A stretch of DNA of 64,000 nt from Mesorhizobium sp. (GCF_004963255.1 NZ_SUGA01000015.1:1-64000); one strand, 5' to 3'. Numbered from the stretch's first letter, positions 1 through 8,566 are shown. Notes: a model not told the origin generated them from the sequence alone. Made by a program: numbers and translations.

Positions 1-33
1 CCGCAAACCACGCCGCCTAAGCTAATGGTTGCG

Positions 34-54
34 CTTCTCCCACAAGGGGAGAAG
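34..54. repeat. Small hairpin, probable edge of an intergenic repeat
   Basis: An 8-bp perfect stem (CTTCTCCC paired with GGGAGAAG, loop of five bases) lies near the left end of the window. Similar C-rich/G-rich hairpins occur in rhizobial intergenic repeats, and the one at 12.8 kb is of the same style. There is no T-run, so it is not read as a terminator. Confidence 0.35.
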
Positions 55-60
55 GAAGAA

Positions 61-78
61 CTGTCACGCAACCATCAC
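61..78 (+). promoter_or_regulatory. Candidate Pho box upstream of the phytase-like gene
   Basis: CTGTCAC at 61-67, four bases, then CCATCAC at 72-78. The known Pho box is two CTGTCAT-like heptamers 11 bp apart. The first half matches 6 of 7 and the second 5 of 7. It lies about 100 bp before the start codon of a phytase-like esterase, a sensible PhoB target. The second half is weak, so this is only a candidate. Confidence 0.4.
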
Positions 79-178
79 GTTCAGGCCCTAGACCGCTCGA
101 CGGCAAGGGCTGCCCGCATCGTCGGTGCCGTGCCCTTTTGAGCCAATGGCCGCTCTGCTCGTCACGAAGGGGATTTCC

Positions 179-1651
179 ATGAAACATCTCAACCGAACCG
201 CCGCGCTCGGCGCGCTGCTCGCCCTGTTCACCGCCATGACGCCGGCGCTCGCCGACGGCGTCGCTTACGTCAACAAGGGGCTCGTCGGCGTCGGCCGCAT
301 TCCGGCCAGCCAAAAGGACAAGTTCGGCGAGACGTTCGGTTCGGGTTCCGGCATGTCGATCGACACCAAGTCCTGGGCGCGCGACGGCGCCGGCTACAAG
401 GGCTCGCTCTGGCTGCTGCCGGATCGCGGCTACAATGTCGTCGGCACCACCGATTATCGCCCGCGCCTCAACACCATCGCGATCGAGCTGACCCCGACCG
501 CTCCTGGCGCGGCCCCCGCCGCCGGACAGGAACAGACCGCCGTCAAGGCGACGCTCGCTGACACCATGCTTCTGACCGATGACAAGGGCGCCGACGCCAC
601 CGGCCTCGACCCGCTGAACGGCGTGCGCCCCGCCGCTGGCGACATGCCGATCCTGCCTCAGGCGGACAACGGCAAGCTTGCGCTGGACGACGAGGCGGTC
701 GTGCGCCTGCCCGACGGCACCATGTTCATCTCCGACGAATATGGCCCCAACATCTACCGTTTCTCGGCCGAAGGCCGCTTGATGTCGGCGACGCAGCCGC
801 CGGCGGCCCTGGTGCCGATGCGCCACGGCAAGCCGAACTTCGCTTCCGACAATCCGGGACCGGGCGCGGCCGAGCCAGATCCGAAGGACCCGGAGACCGG
901 CCGCCAGAACAACCAGGGCCTCGAAGGCATGTCGATGACGCCGGACGGCAAGTTCCTGATCGCCGTGCTGCAGTCGGCGGCCCGCCAGGACGGTGGCGAT
1001 TCCGGCTCGACGCGCCAGAACACCCGCGCGCTGGTCTATGACGCTTCCGACCTCGCCCACCTCAAGCTGGCGCATGAATATGTCGTGCCGCTGCCGGTGT
1101 TCAAGGACGCCAAGGGCAAGACCAAGGTCGCCGCGCAGAGCGAGATCGTCGCGCTCTCCGACAAGAGCTTCCTGATGCTGGCGCGCGACAGCGGCAACGG
1201 CCAGGGCTTGAAGGGCGACGAATCGCTTTACCGCAAGATCGAGATCGTCGACCTTTCCAGCGCGACCGACATCGGCAACGGTCCGTTCGACGCCGCCGAC
1301 AAGCCGGTCGCGCCGAAGGGCGTGCTCGATCCGTCGGTGACGCCGGCCAAGCTGACGCCGTTCATCGACATCAACGACAAGGGCGAGCTTGGCCGCTTCG
1401 GTCTGCACAATGGCGCGCCGAACGACAGGAACAACCTTTCCGAGAAGTGGGAGGCTATGTCGCTGGCGCCCGTCCTCGATCCAAAACTGCCCGACGACTA
1501 TTTCCTGTTCGTCGCCAACGACAACGACTTCCTCACCCAGGACGGCTTCCAGGTCGGCGCGCCCTACAAGGCCGAGGATGGCGCCGACGTCGACACCACC
1601 TTCCTGGTCTATCAGGTCACGCTGCCCGGCCTTTCCAGCAACACACAGTAA
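179..1651 (+). CDS. Phytase-like esterase, exported
   Basis: A 490-residue protein with a clear N-terminal signal peptide (KH..R, hydrophobic ALGALLALFTAMTPALA, then ADG), so periplasmic or secreted. The rest resembles the 'esterase-like activity of phytase' family: a beta-propeller-like domain with motifs such as LWLLPDRGYN near residue 80, DDEAVVRLPDGTMFISDEYGPNIYRFS split around residues 168-195, and VANDNDFLTQDGF near the C-terminus. The start at 179 is chosen because an AAGGGGA ribosome site lies just upstream and the signal peptide begins there; an in-frame ATG at 125 would add 18 residues before the signal peptide. Substrate unknown; a phosphate ester is likely by family. A possible Pho box lies upstream. 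Confidence 0.8.
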   Translation: MKHLNRTAALGALLALFTAMTPALADGVAYVNKGLVGVGRIPASQKDKFGETFGSGSGMSIDTKSWARDGAGYKGSLWLLPDRGYNVVGTTDYRPRLNTIAIELTPTAPGAAPAAGQEQTAVKATLADTMLLTDDKGADATGLDPLNGVRPAAGDMPILPQADNGKLALDDEAVVRLPDGTMFISDEYGPNIYRFSAEGRLMSATQPPAALVPMRHGKPNFASDNPGPGAAEPDPKDPETGRQNNQGLEGMSMTPDGKFLIAVLQSAARQDGGDSGSTRQNTRALVYDASDLAHLKLAHEYVVPLPVFKDAKGKTKVAAQSEIVALSDKSFLMLARDSGNGQGLKGDESLYRKIEIVDLSSATDIGNGPFDAADKPVAPKGVLDPSVTPAKLTPFIDINDKGELGRFGLHNGAPNDRNNLSEKWEAMSLAPVLDPKLPDDYFLFVANDNDFLTQDGFQVGAPYKAEDGADVDTTFLVYQVTLPGLSSNTQ

Positions 1652-1742
1652 GGTGGGCTGGTGATCTGGCTCGCCCGGAAAAGGGTGCATGTGTCTCAGG
1701 CCTGCGATAGCATCGCGGGCCTGACTCATTCCGGTGCCTGCC

Positions 1743-3215
1743 ATGAACGACAAAAAGCCTGCCCGCCCGCGCGTCAGCGACCTGACCAGCGGCCCGATCC
1801 CGCGCACGCTGCTGCTGTTCGCGCTGCCGGTGCTGGGTTCCAACGTGCTGCAGTCGCTCAACGGCTCGATCAACGCGGTCTGGGTCGGCCGCTTCCTCGG
1901 CGAGGCGGCGCTGACCGCCACCTCCAACGCCAATCTCGTGCTGTTCCTGATCCTCGGCACGGTGTTCGGCATCGGCATGGCTGCGACCATCCTGGTGGCG
2001 CAGTCGGTCGGCGCCCGCGACCTGCCGGAGGCGAAGCGTATCGTCGGCACCAGCGCCACCTTCTTCTTCCTGGTCTCGGTCGTGTTCGCCGTCTGCGGCT
2101 GGATCTGGGTCGATGCCATCCTCACCGGGCTCGGCACGCCGGCGGACGCCTTGCCGCTGGCGCGCAGCTACCTGCGCATCATCTTCGTCGCGGTGCCGAT
2201 GATGAACCTCCTGTCCTTCATCATGACCGTGCTGCGCGGCGCCGGTGACTCGCGAACCCCGTTCGTCTTGATGGCGCTGGCGGTCGTTCTTGACGTCGTG
2301 CTCAATCCGCTGCTGATCCGCGGCATCGGCCCCTTCCCCGAGCTCGGCATTGCCGGCTCGGCGACCTCGACGCTCATAGGTCAGACGGTGAGCGTCATCG
2401 CCATACTGATCGTGCTTTATGTTCGCAAACACCCGCTGCGGCTGGCAGGCGCCGACCTCACTCTGCTGCAGCCCGACCCGGCGCTGCTGCGCATCGTCGT
2501 CTTCAAAGGCATCCCGATGGGCCTGCAGATGATCGTCATCTCGGCCGCGGCGCTCACCGTGATGGGCATCGTCAACTCCTACGGCTCGCAGGTCGCCGCC
2601 GCTTACGGCATCGCGGCGCAGCTCTGGACCTATATTCAGATGCCGGCTCTCGCGATCGGAGCCGCCGTCTCCTCGATGGCGGCGCAGAATGTCGGCGCCG
2701 GCCGCTGGGACCGCATCGGCAAGGTCGCCGCCTCGGGCGTCGGCTTCAACCTGGTGCTGACCGGCGCGCTGGTGGCGCTGCTCTTCGTCTTCGACCGCCC
2801 GGTGCTCAGCCTCTTCCTCAGCAGTGACAGCACCGCGATCTACATTGCCACTCATATCAACAGGGTGGCGTCCTGGTCGTTCATCCTGTTCGGCATCACG
2901 ATCGTGCTCTTCGCCACGGTGCGCGCCACCGGCGCCGTCATGCCGCCGCTGATCATCCTGATCATCTCGGTGTTGTTCATTCGCACCGGCTTTGCCTATT
3001 CGATGCGCAGCGTCCTCGGCCAGGAAGCGCTGTGGTGGAGCTTTCCGGCCGGCTCGATCGCCTCGCTCGTGCTCGCCGCCGCCTATTATCGCCTCGGCCG
3101 CTGGCGCACCACGCATATGATCGAGGGCCGGCCCGCGGCCGGCGAGCCGCCCGACACCGGCCTCGGCGTGCCGCGCCAGCGCGCCAATCTTGCGCCTGAG
3201 ACACCGGCCAGCTGA
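1743..3215 (+). CDS. MATE family efflux transporter
   Basis: A 490-residue integral membrane protein of the usual MATE length with about 12 hydrophobic segments. It would export drugs or cationic metabolites in exchange for Na+ or H+. Typical features are the N-terminal GPIPRTLLLFALPVLGSN segment, AVWVGRFLGEAALTA in helix 2 and the repeated half beginning near residue 245 (FKGIPMGLQM). A GTG three codons upstream (1734) is an alternative start. The C-terminal 40 residues are hydrophilic and Pro/Arg-rich. It follows the phytase-like gene by about 90 bp on the same strand. Substrate cannot be told. Confidence 0.88.
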   Translation: MNDKKPARPRVSDLTSGPIPRTLLLFALPVLGSNVLQSLNGSINAVWVGRFLGEAALTATSNANLVLFLILGTVFGIGMAATILVAQSVGARDLPEAKRIVGTSATFFFLVSVVFAVCGWIWVDAILTGLGTPADALPLARSYLRIIFVAVPMMNLLSFIMTVLRGAGDSRTPFVLMALAVVLDVVLNPLLIRGIGPFPELGIAGSATSTLIGQTVSVIAILIVLYVRKHPLRLAGADLTLLQPDPALLRIVVFKGIPMGLQMIVISAAALTVMGIVNSYGSQVAAAYGIAAQLWTYIQMPALAIGAAVSSMAAQNVGAGRWDRIGKVAASGVGFNLVLTGALVALLFVFDRPVLSLFLSSDSTAIYIATHINRVASWSFILFGITIVLFATVRATGAVMPPLIILIISVLFIRTGFAYSMRSVLGQEALWWSFPAGSIASLVLAAAYYRLGRWRTTHMIEGRPAAGEPPDTGLGVPRQRANLAPETPAS

Positions 3216-3220
3216 GATCT

Positions 3221-3323
3221 AGAGCAATTCCAGGAAAAGTGTGGGCGGTTTTCCGTCCGGAATTGCGTAAAAACAAGGAGATAGAGCGGTTTGCCGTTTC
3301 CATGAAACGGTGAAGCGCTCTAG
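3221..3323. repeat. Rhizobial intergenic palindrome, copy 1
   Basis: Two nested inverted repeats: GCAATTCC ... GGAATTGC around an AAAAGTG-N-GCGGTTTTCCG core, and AGAGCG ... CGCTCT around CCGTTTCCATGAAACGG. The first part is almost identical to the copy at 6544. It sits between the convergent 3' ends of the MATE and MFS genes. Confidence 0.75.
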
Positions 3324-4528
3324 CGCGTGTATTTGGCGCCGAAACCGAGCGCCACCAACGAGAAGACGATAATCATGCCGGCAAACGCCAGGCTTGCCAC
3401 GGCGGCGTTGGCCAAGCTGGACAGCACGCCGATGCCGATCACCGGCAGCGCATTGCCGCAGAAACAGCAGATGAAGAAGACCGAGACCACCTCGGCGCGA
3501 TGGTCGGCCGGCGCGATCTGATTCACCACCTGCAGGCCGCCGCGATAGCCGAGCGCCGCCGCCGCGCCGCAGACCGCGGTCGCCGCGATCATCAGCACCA
3601 TCGAGGCGTAGATTTGCGCCGCGACGACCAGCGCCACGGCCGGGATCATCAGGACGAGCGCCGCGAGCATGGTCAAGCGGCTAGCAAGCCGGGCGGTGGC
3701 CACGATGGTGACGGCCGCCACAATCGACAATTCGAAAAAAAGCCCGCCGGCTTCGGCATGATTGGTCACGTGCAGCTGCTGCGCGAGAATGCTCGGCGCC
3801 AGCGCGGCATAAAAGCCGACCAGCGCCATGGCGCCGAAGCCGGTCACCGCCGGCGCCACGAATTGCGCGCGGATATTGTCGGGCACCGAAAGCCGAGGCC
3901 GCAGCGAGACATCCGAGAGCCGCCCCGGACTGGAGACCGTTTCCCGCGTGCGCCAGATCAGCACGGTCACCAACGCAAGCAGGACGAGATAGACGGCAAA
4001 TGTGAGCCTGAGCGGCCAGGGCGCATATTGGGCGAGCAGCCCCGCCATGAGCGCGCCGACGCCGAGACCGATGAAGTTGGTGCTGGTGGTGATGATAGCG
4101 GCGCGCGACTTGTCCTTGCCTTCGATCAGCTCGGCCAGCCAGGCGGTGCCCGCACCCGCGCCGACGCCGATGCCGAGCCCGCTCAGAATGCGGGCGATGT
4201 CGAGCCAGGCGAGGTTTTCGGCAAAGAGGAAGAACAACGCGCTGACCAAGGCAACCCCCATCGCGGCGAGCGCGGCGGGACGGCGGCCGATCACATCCGA
4301 CACCCGGCCGAAGAACAGCAACGCCCCCAGATTGCCGACAACGTAGACGGCGTAAACCAGAGTCAGCGTGACCTGCGAGAAGCCGAAGGCCTGCTTGTAG
4401 ATGATGTAGAGCGGGGTCAGCGCGGTGCTGCCGGCAAAAAGCGCGGCGATCATGGCGGCGACGGCGGCCTTCGCGGCCCTCCCGCCAAGCTCATGGTTAC
4501 GCGTCATGGTTTGAGCGTAGCTGGTCAT
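3320..4528 (-). CDS. MFS transporter
   Basis: A 402-residue protein with about 12 hydrophobic helices. The loop between helices 2 and 3 has the MFS signature GRVSDVIGRRPAAL, and LSGLGIGVGAGAGTAWLAEL is typical of helices 4-5. It is expected to be an inner-membrane proton-coupled exporter; substrate unknown. The start at 4528 is chosen because GGAGG lies seven or eight bases before it; an in-frame start at 4555 has no such site. It is convergent with the MATE gene and its stop falls at the edge of an intergenic palindrome. Confidence 0.85.
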   Translation of the reverse strand: MTSYAQTMTRNHELGGRAAKAAVAAMIAALFAGSTALTPLYIIYKQAFGFSQVTLTLVYAVYVVGNLGALLFFGRVSDVIGRRPAALAAMGVALVSALFFLFAENLAWLDIARILSGLGIGVGAGAGTAWLAELIEGKDKSRAAIITTSTNFIGLGVGALMAGLLAQYAPWPLRLTFAVYLVLLALVTVLIWRTRETVSSPGRLSDVSLRPRLSVPDNIRAQFVAPAVTGFGAMALVGFYAALAPSILAQQLHVTNHAEAGGLFFELSIVAAVTIVATARLASRLTMLAALVLMIPAVALVVAAQIYASMVLMIAATAVCGAAAALGYRGGLQVVNQIAPADHRAEVVSVFFICCFCGNALPVIGIGVLSSLANAAVASLAFAGMIIVFSLVALGFGAKYTR

Positions 4529-4665
4529 GGCGACCTCCGAGGGTTGCAAGCCCAACGCGCATATAATGGCGCTGTTCCAACCTGCGGATGCCCTCCTGAC
4601 AGTTCTGGCAGGATGGTCAGCCGCGGCATCCTCCCTTAACGTCTACGCAGAGCGGGGGAAGAATC

Positions 4666-5241
4666 ATGGGCAAGGGACGGGTCGAGGCATTCACCGATGG
4701 CGTCGTCGCCATCATCATCACCATCATGGTGCTGGAGCTGAAAGTGCCGCATGGCGAGGATTTTTCCGCGCTCTTGCCGCTGTGGCCAGTGTTCTTCTGC
4801 TACGTGCTCTCCTTCATCAATGTCGGCATCTACTGGAACAACCTGCACAACATGTTCCACACTGTGCAGCGCGTCGACGGGCGCGTGCTGTGGGCCAATT
4901 TGAACTTGTTGTTCTGGCTGTCGCTGATGCCGGTGACCACGGCCTTCATGGGAGAGAACCACTTCGCCCCGGTTCCGGTCGCCGTCTATGGCATCGACCT
5001 GGTGCTTTGCGCCGTTGCCTACACCATTCTGGTCATCAAGCTGCGCCATCTGCATGGCGCCGACACGACCTTTGCCAAGGCAGTAGGTCACGACGAGAAA
5101 GGCAAGATTTCACTGGCGCTCTACACCGCCGCCGTCCTGCTCAGCTTTCTCAACCAATGGATCAGCGTGGCGATCTACGTGCTTGTTGCGGCGATCTGGT
5201 TTGCGCCCGACAAGCGCTTCGAGAGGCTGATCGAAAAATAG
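4666..5241 (+). CDS. TMEM175-family (DUF1211) potassium channel-like protein
   Basis: A 191-residue protein with about six hydrophobic segments. Helix 1 carries the family signature FTDGVVAIIITIMVLEL, equivalent to the FSDGVxAIxITLLVLEL motif of bacterial TMEM175 proteins, which form K+-permeable channels as tetramers. Length matches the single-repeat prokaryotic form. A GGGGGAAG ribosome site precedes the ATG. It is monocistronic, with its stop 4 bp from the end of the convergent small gene. Channel activity is inferred from the family, not visible in the sequence. Confidence 0.8.
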   Translation: MGKGRVEAFTDGVVAIIITIMVLELKVPHGEDFSALLPLWPVFFCYVLSFINVGIYWNNLHNMFHTVQRVDGRVLWANLNLLFWLSLMPVTTAFMGENHFAPVPVAVYGIDLVLCAVAYTILVIKLRHLHGADTTFAKAVGHDEKGKISLALYTAAVLLSFLNQWISVAIYVLVAAIWFAPDKRFERLIEK

Positions 5242-5245
5242 GAAT

Positions 5246-5527
5246 CTATTTCCGCATCGCTTTCAACTTCTCGGCCACCGAGGCGGCAAGGTCGGCATAG
5301 CGCTCCTCCAGCCGCTCGGCCGCCTTGATGATCGGGAAATCGTGCCCGAACTTCTCCAGCGCAAGCCGCAGCTTTTCGGCGAAATCCGCCTGCTTCTCCA
5401 GCGCCGCGAACAGTGTCTTCACCTGCGTCTCGCTGATATCGGGATTGGCGAGCATCGTCGGCACCTCGCGGCTCATCTCATCGCCATTGGCGGTCTGCTC
5501 TTTGAGAATTCCGATCCAATCGGTCAA
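5246..5527 (-). CDS. Small conserved helical protein of unknown function
   Basis: A 93-residue soluble protein predicted to be almost all helix (MLANPDISETQVKTLFAALE, AERLEERYADLAASVAEKLK). I do not recognise a family. The TTG at 5527 is preferred because GGAG lies eight bases upstream; the ATG at 5554 has no ribosome site but stays possible. It is convergent with the TMEM175 gene, and no partner gene lies in its operon. Confidence 0.55.
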   Translation of the reverse strand: MTDWIGILKEQTANGDEMSREVPTMLANPDISETQVKTLFAALEKQADFAEKLRLALEKFGHDFPIIKAAERLEERYADLAASVAEKLKAMRK

Positions 5528-5676
5528 ATGCCGGGCTCCTTTTCTGGACAGCATGCGCGGCAGGCGCGGCGATGGTCAACCCGTTGCGGCCGTCGCGATC
5601 ATTTATCGGGACGAACCAGCCTTGCCTCGCCGACGTGCGGCGTTAAGTTCGGCCCGACCGAACAAGGATCGAAACC

Positions 5677-6543
5677 ATGACGAGCGACACCGAAATCCAA
5701 ACCGCCCTGCCCGCTTTCGCTTCCGGCAACGTCGCCGTCATCACCGGCGGCGCCAGCGGCATCGGCCTCGCTGCCGCGAAACGGTTCGCGGCGATGGGCA
5801 TGAAGGTGGCGCTGGCCGACATAGGCGGCGTGCGCCTCGACCAGGCGAAGCAGGCGGTCGCGGCGATCGCCGGCGACGACGCCGTGCTGCCAATCCCCAC
5901 CGACGTCTCCAAGGCCGAAGAGGTCGACCGGCTGGCGGACCTCGCTTACGGCGCCTTCGGTGCGGTGTCGGTGCTGATGAACAATGCCGGGGTCGGCAAC
6001 AATCCGGGCAAGCCCTGGGAGAACCGCGACGCCTGGAAGCGATTGCTCGACATCAATTTCTGGGGCGTCGTGCATGGCGTCGAGGCCTTCGCGCCGCGCA
6101 TGCTCGCAGCTGGAAAACCGGGGCTCATCATCAACACCGGCTCCAAGCAGGGCATCACCACGCCGCCCGGCAATCTCGCCTACAACGTCTCCAAGGCCGG
6201 CGTGAAGACGTTTACCGAAGGGCTGGCGCACGCGCTGCGCAACGAGCCTGGGGCGAAAGTGTCGGCGCATCTGCTGATCCCCGGTTTCACCTACACCGGC
6301 CTGACCGAAGGCGCGACGGAAAAGCCCGCCGGCGCCTGGACCGGCGAGCAGGTGATCGACTTCATGCTGGCATCGCTGATCGACGATGACTTCTACATCC
6401 TTTGCCCCGACAACGAGGTGGCGCGGCCGATGGATGAAAAGCGCATGGCCTGGGCGATTGGCGACATCATCGAGAACCGCCCTGCCCTGTCGCGCTGGCA
6501 TCCCGATCACAAGGATGCTTTCGCCGTCTTCATGAACCGCTAA
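5677..6543 (+). CDS. Short-chain dehydrogenase/reductase
   Basis: A 288-residue NAD(P)-dependent oxidoreductase of the classical SDR fold. Visible motifs are the dinucleotide-binding TGGASGIG near residue 30, MNNAGVG near 105, the active-site Ser within IINTGSKQG, and the catalytic YNVSK near residue 170. Asp in LADIGG after strand 2 suggests NAD rather than NADP. AAGGA lies eight bases before the ATG. Substrate is unknown. The gene stands alone and its stop runs directly into an intergenic palindrome. Confidence 0.85.
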   Translation: MTSDTEIQTALPAFASGNVAVITGGASGIGLAAAKRFAAMGMKVALADIGGVRLDQAKQAVAAIAGDDAVLPIPTDVSKAEEVDRLADLAYGAFGAVSVLMNNAGVGNNPGKPWENRDAWKRLLDINFWGVVHGVEAFAPRMLAAGKPGLIINTGSKQGITTPPGNLAYNVSKAGVKTFTEGLAHALRNEPGAKVSAHLLIPGFTYTGLTEGATEKPAGAWTGEQVIDFMLASLIDDDFYILCPDNEVARPMDEKRMAWAIGDIIENRPALSRWHPDHKDAFAVFMNR

Positions 6544-6600
6544 GCAATTCCAGGAAAAGTGCATAGCGGTTTTCCGTCCGGAATTGCGCAAAAGCAAAAT
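6544..6600. repeat. Rhizobial intergenic palindrome, copy 2
   Basis: Begins one base after the SDR stop codon. GCAATTCC ... GGAATTGC flank the same AAAAGTGCATAGCGGTTTTCC core as copy 1 at 3221. It separates the convergent SDR and iron-permease-like genes and may end transcription from either side. Confidence 0.75.
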
Positions 6601-6613
6601 ACTGACGGCCCTT

Positions 6614-7108
6614 TCAAGCCGCCGCTTTCTTCTTGGAGGCGTTCTTCGCGGCCGCAGGCTTCTTTGCGGCCGCGCCGGTGGTCTTGGCCGCATGCCGCGT
6701 GCCGTTCTTTCCGGCCACGGCCTTGTTGGCCGCCGTTTCGGCGATCTTGCGGTCGTGCCGCTTCGCCGCCGCCTCGCATTTGGCGCGGATCTCCTCGACC
6801 TCGGATTCCGTCAGGTGCTCGATGCCGATGAAATGATTGTGGGCGCGGCTGACCCTGATCAGCTCGTCGAGCTTGGCCTGGATCGCCGCGCCGTCGCGGT
6901 TCTGCGTGTTCTGGATCAGGAACACCATCAGGAAGGTGACGATGGTGGTGCCCGTGTTGATGACGAGTTGCCAAGTGTCTGAAAACCCGAAGATCGGGCC
7001 ACTTGCCGCCCATACGACCACGATCAGCACGCAGATGACGAAAGTCCACGGCAGGCCAGCCAGATGCGCCACCCAATTGGCTGCCTTGCTAAAAGCTCTC
7101 TCTATCAT
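6614..7108 (-). CDS. Low-affinity iron permease-like small membrane protein
   Basis: A 164-residue protein with two clear hydrophobic helices (WTFVICVLIVVVWAASGP near 20-37 and INTGTTIVTFLMVFLIQNTQ near 50-69), then the conserved segment QNRDGAAIQAKLDELIR. This matches the low-affinity iron permease (PF04120) group, most of which are uncharacterised. The C-terminal 45 residues are a Lys/Ala-rich tail that could bind nucleic acid or acidic phospholipid. The start at 7108 has AAGGA six bases upstream; longer in-frame starts lack one. Iron transport is a family label, not shown. Confidence 0.7.
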   Translation of the reverse strand: MIERAFSKAANWVAHLAGLPWTFVICVLIVVVWAASGPIFGFSDTWQLVINTGTTIVTFLMVFLIQNTQNRDGAAIQAKLDELIRVSRAHNHFIGIEHLTESEVEEIRAKCEAAAKRHDRKIAETAANKAVAGKNGTRHAAKTTGAAAKKPAAAKNASKKKAAA

Positions 7109-7254
7109 GCAAGTCCTTCGAAAACTGTCGATGTATGAGCATTTGTGGAGAAACAAGCTGCCGCCGCTTCGGGTTCCAAGTGTCTGATTTTTGGTGCCTA
7201 CACGCGGCCGCAATCGGACACACGCAGGAAGCGCAGGCGCGTGAAGAAACACCT

Positions 7255-7377
7255 TATCGGTTTGCCTGCAACAGTGCCGGTGCAGGCAAGAGAGCCTGTT
7301 CCTTCCGCCTCACAGCGGTTTGCCTCCAGCCCCTTCCGCCGCGCCACCCCCGCATGGCGGAAGGGGCGCGTTTTTTA
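7255..7377 (+). ncRNA. Candidate small RNA with intrinsic terminator
   Basis: A gene-free stretch on the plus strand carries a hairpin (TTGCCTGCA at 7262-7270 with TGCAGGCAA at 7281-7289), a pyrimidine-rich linker with CCTTCCGCCTC and TTTGCCTCC, and a strong terminator. Both flanking genes are on the minus strand, so the terminator is not explained by them. The layout (5' hairpin, C/U-rich unpaired part, terminator) is like rhizobial trans-acting RNAs such as the AbcR or alpha-r families, but identity cannot be confirmed here and no convincing promoter was found. Confidence 0.45.
7329..7376 (+). terminator. Rho-independent terminator
   Basis: A perfect 12-bp stem (GCCCCTTCCGCC at 7329-7340 with GGCGGAAGGGGC at 7356-7367) with a 15-base loop is followed by GCG and six T on the plus strand. 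The minus strand has no T-run after the stem. It therefore serves a plus-strand transcript, most simply the candidate small RNA. Confidence 0.75.
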
Positions 7378-7379
7378 TA

Positions 7380-8021
7380 TCAGGGAGTATAGCCTTCCCA
7401 GCGATCGAGGAAGGCCTCAATCGGCATGGCTTGCATGTCGGGGATTGCGCTCGCCAGTTTCTCCGGCGCCCAATCCCACCAGGCCAGGGCCTCGATACGC
7501 GCTGCGACTGCCGCTGAGAAGCGTTCGCGCAAGGGCTTCGCCGGAACGCCGGCGACGATCGTGTAGGGCGCGACGTCATGCGTCACCACCGCATTGGCGC
7601 CGATGACGGCGCCGTTGCCGATCGAGACTCCCGGCATGACGACCGCGCCATGACCGATCCAGACATCGTGGCCGAGACTGACCGGTTTGGCTTGCCGGCG
7701 CGCGCGAAATTCAGTGTCGACGCCCAGCCAGCGGAAATACTCGTTCGGCCGGTAGCTGACCTTATGCTGCGTCAGCCGCTCGATCGGGTGCTCGAGCGCG
7801 TTTATGCGGCTGTTGGCGGCGATCGAGCAGAACTTCCCGATCGTCGTGTAGATCGCTTCCGAATGGCGCTCGAAATAGGAAAAGTCGCCGACGCTCACCT
7901 CGCGCAGGATCACCCGCTCGCCGATCGAGGCATAGCGGCCGAGCTTGCAGCCTTTGAGCTCGGCGGTCGGATGGATGCGCGGCTCGGGATCCTTCAGGAC
8001 AAGGTTTTCAGAACGGTCCAT
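7380..8021 (-). CDS. Hexapeptide-repeat acyltransferase
   Basis: A 213-residue left-handed beta-helix transferase. Hexad repeats are visible at IHPTAELKGCKLGRYASIG and at VSLGHDVWIGHGAVVMPGVS, with the active-site His probably in the WIGHGAVV segment, and the domain closes with VAGVPAKPLRERF. This pattern fits the DapH/GlmU/xenobiotic acetyltransferase group, including the 'phosphonate metabolism' hexapeptide protein. No phosphonate genes are nearby, so the acceptor is unknown. It lies about 60 bp downstream of creA on the same strand. Confidence 0.75.
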   Translation of the reverse strand: MDRSENLVLKDPEPRIHPTAELKGCKLGRYASIGERVILREVSVGDFSYFERHSEAIYTTIGKFCSIAANSRINALEHPIERLTQHKVSYRPNEYFRWLGVDTEFRARRQAKPVSLGHDVWIGHGAVVMPGVSIGNGAVIGANAVVTHDVAPYTIVAGVPAKPLRERFSAAVAARIEALAWWDWAPEKLASAIPDMQAMPIEAFLDRWEGYTP

Positions 8022-8080
8022 GCTCGGGCTTTACGCCCGAGCGATTGACCCTGCAAGCGGGACAGATAATCCGCTCGAAC

Positions 8081-8566
8081 CTATTGCGGCTTGCCCTTGG
8101 TCCACACCACGTTCTGGCCGTAGAGCGGCACGGTGGTGACCGACATCTTCGCCGAGCCGTTCTGCACCTGGCGCGAATGCGACAGATAGATCAGCGTCTC
8201 GTTCTTCCTGTCGTAGATACGGTTCACCACCTGCTTCTTCCAGATCAGGCTGAGGCCCTGCTTGAACACTTCCTCGCCGCCCTCGCCCATATCGATGTCG
8301 CCGATGGTGATCGGCCCGGTCTGGCGGCAGGAGATCGAGGAATCGGAAGGATCCTCGAACCAGTTGCCCTTATGCAGCCGGTCGATGATGCTGCGGTCGA
8401 AATAGGCGACATGGCAGGTGACGCCGTCGACCTTCGGGTCTTTGATGGCGTCAATCATGATGTCGTTGCCGACCCAGTCGACACCCACTTTGCCCACCTC
8501 GTCGGCCATGGCCGCGCCGGCGCTGAGAGCAAGACATGCGGCGAACAAGCCGATCAGTTTTCGCAA
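8081..8566 (-). CDS. creA: CreA family periplasmic protein
   Basis: A 161-residue exported protein with a signal peptide (RKLIGLFAACLALSAGAAMA, cut before DEVGKVGVDW). The body matches the CreA family: DWVGNDIMIDAIKDPKVDGVTCHVAYFDR near 30-60 and SRQTGPI/GDIDMGEGGEEVF near 80-105. Function in any bacterium is unclear. The start is a TTG at 8566, chosen because AGGAGG lies eight bases upstream and this gives the normal family length; the frame stays open further upstream without a ribosome site. It is divergent from the SCO gene. Confidence 0.8.
   Translation of the reverse strand: MRKLIGLFAACLALSAGAAMADEVGKVGVDWVGNDIMIDAIKDPKVDGVTCHVAYFDRSIIDRLHKGNWFEDPSDSSISCRQTGPITIGDIDMGEGGEEVFKQGLSLIWKKQVVNRIYDRKNETLIYLSHSRQVQNGSAKMSVTTVPLYGQNVVWTKGKPQ

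Noticed and set aside
17..2137. Long open frame on the minus strand across the phytase-like and MATE genes
   Set aside because: It is antisense to two well-supported genes, has repetitive Arg/Val/Asp composition and resembles no family; a GC-skewed third-position shadow.
7329..7376. Terminator assigned to the acyltransferase gene on the minus strand
   Set aside because: The T-run follows the stem only on the plus strand; minus-strand RNA would end in a purine-rich sequence.
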